Shown one piece after another: positions 5,803 to 6,539 of a DNA stretch of 6,539 bases; within the stretch, counting starts at the first letter, position 1; the number at the start of each line of letters is the position of its first letter. The notes beneath the pieces are model-generated. The model made no database searches. It had not been told where the DNA came from and was given only the letters and a program-made list of their open reading frames with translations. This DNA is from Gammaproteobacteria bacterium (lineage in GTDB: Bacteria; Pseudomonadota; Gammaproteobacteria; GCA-001735895), in the NCBI GenBank assembly GCA_029864065.1, contig JAOTUD010000168.1, positions 1-6,539 on the forward strand, in the 5' to 3' direction. The translations under genes were made by a program, and so were the position numbers.

Positions 5803-6539
5803 CCGGCCACCACCGGGGTTTTCAGCAACTGCCGCACCCGGCCCGAGATAACAAACGCGAGCGCGGCTGCGGCGACACCAATCCACAGGGTCGAGGTCAG
5901 CACGCTCAACAGCGTCGGCGCGTTCACCGGCACGCCCTTCTCGATGCCGGAAGCCAGACCGAGCAACAGCAAGGCGAAAACGAGCCGTTCCGACAGGCCC
6001 TGTAACGACAGGTAGGTGGCGCGCTGTTCGCGCGTGATACGCGGCGCGATCGCCGACCTGACCGGCGCGATCACCAGCGACATCGGGAAGTTGCGAGCGC
6101 AGACCAGCGCCAGCACGATCGGGCTGATCGCGAAAGCCATCGCCGCGACGATTCCCAGTTGAATGAACATCGCGACCGCGAGCAATCCGACCAACCCGAG
6201 CCTGGCGTGCCAGGCGACGCTGGCCCGGGCACCGAGCGCACCGCCGAACATCGATACCGAAATCACCACGCCTGAAATCAGCGGCGCATAAGCTGACGCC
6301 TCGAACACGGCCAAATCCAGCAGGCTGATGTAGGGCTGGTAAAACTCGAACACGATGTGCGCCATCGCGTACAGCACGATAACGATAGCGAATATCCACC
6401 CGAGCACCGGATCGCGCAGGCGCGCGAAACAGCCGAGCACGACGGCGCCAAAGCCTTGCGGCAGGCTGCTGGTCTCGCCGGCATGGACCGGTTCGACGAA
6501 GCGCCAGGCCAGCGACGCCATAACGACGGCGCTGCCCAG
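5799..6539 (-). CDS. MFS transporter, C-terminal half (partial at right edge)
   Basis: The visible 246 residues begin at the window edge inside a hydrophobic segment (LGSAVVMASLAW), probably the end of TM6. Counting from the Met at 6521, six further hydrophobic segments follow at about 38-60, 79-98, 108-126, 127-142, 179-193 and 204-227, which fits TM7-TM12 of a 12-TM major facilitator. The cytosolic loop before TM11 (ITREQRATYLSLQGLSERL) and the short basic tail are typical of the family. Substrate cannot be judged. It is an inner-membrane protein and the first visible gene of the minus-strand operon, overlapping the FAD oxidoreductase by four bases. The Met at 6521 is internal; the true start lies outside the window. 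Confidence 0.87.
   Translation of the reverse strand: MGSAVVMASLAWRFVEPVHAGETSSLPQGFGAVVLGCFARLRDPVLGWIFAIVIVLYAMAHIVFEFYQPYISLLDLAVFEASAYAPLISGVVISVSMFGGALGARASVAWHARLGLVGLLAVAMFIQLGIVAAMAFAISPIVLALVCARNFPMSLVIAPVRSAIAPRITREQRATYLSLQGLSERLVFALLLLGLASGIEKGVPVNAPTLLSVLTSTLWIGVAAAALAFVISGRVRQLLKTPVVAG

Noticed and set aside
5803..6399. N-terminal extension of the FAD oxidoreductase frame, which would give a 526-residue protein
   Set aside because: The extra part is out of frame with the transporter coding sequence it covers and is Arg-rich. The FAD motif begins right after the ATG at 5802, and the ATGA overlap supports that start.

Overview
The window looks like a chromosomal segment of a fairly GC-rich Pseudomonadota, most likely a gammaproteobacterium. 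The pointers are a DUF3301 membrane protein (a family I know mainly from gammaproteobacteria), a YiaD-type OmpA lipoprotein and TrpB1-type tryptophan synthase. I see no phage, IS, CRISPR, tRNA or rRNA, and genus cannot be assigned from sequence alone.

Layout. Positions 1-82 hold the leader of the first gene and possibly the last codons of an upstream gene. Positions 83-1114 (+) encode a medium-chain dehydrogenase/reductase with a structural-zinc cysteine cluster but no classical catalytic-zinc ligands. Positions 1115-1596 carry no intact gene. Inside them, about 1156-1449 reads as a decayed piece of hemN (anaerobic coproporphyrinogen III dehydrogenase) that has lost three of the four cysteines of the iron-sulfur region. 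A -10-like hexamer and a perfect 15-nt palindrome follow, probably the promoter and operator of the next genes. Positions 1597-3623 (+) are a two-gene trpB-trpA unit encoding tryptophan synthase beta and alpha, two bases apart. Positions 3674-3997 (+) encode a small DUF3301 membrane-anchored protein. Positions 4108-4788 (+) encode a glycine-zipper/OmpA-domain lipoprotein with its own AT-rich leader. On the minus strand, convergent with these, an operon runs in from the right edge: the C-terminal half of an MFS transporter (6539-5799, partial) overlaps by ATGA a renalase-like FAD oxidoreductase (5802-4819).

How the genes relate. TrpA and TrpB should form the alpha2-beta2 complex that turns indole-3-glycerol phosphate and serine into tryptophan. 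No other trp gene, including trpF, lies next to them here. The key catalytic residues and the inter-subunit salt-bridge pair are present, but several surrounding near-invariant positions differ from the standard enzymes. The MFS and FAD genes are translationally coupled and probably share a role of unknown substrate. The remaining genes look like independent units.

I did not find a clearly new multi-gene system. The points most worth a second look are the unusual tryptophan synthase pair, the palindrome over its probable promoter, and the hemN relic just upstream.
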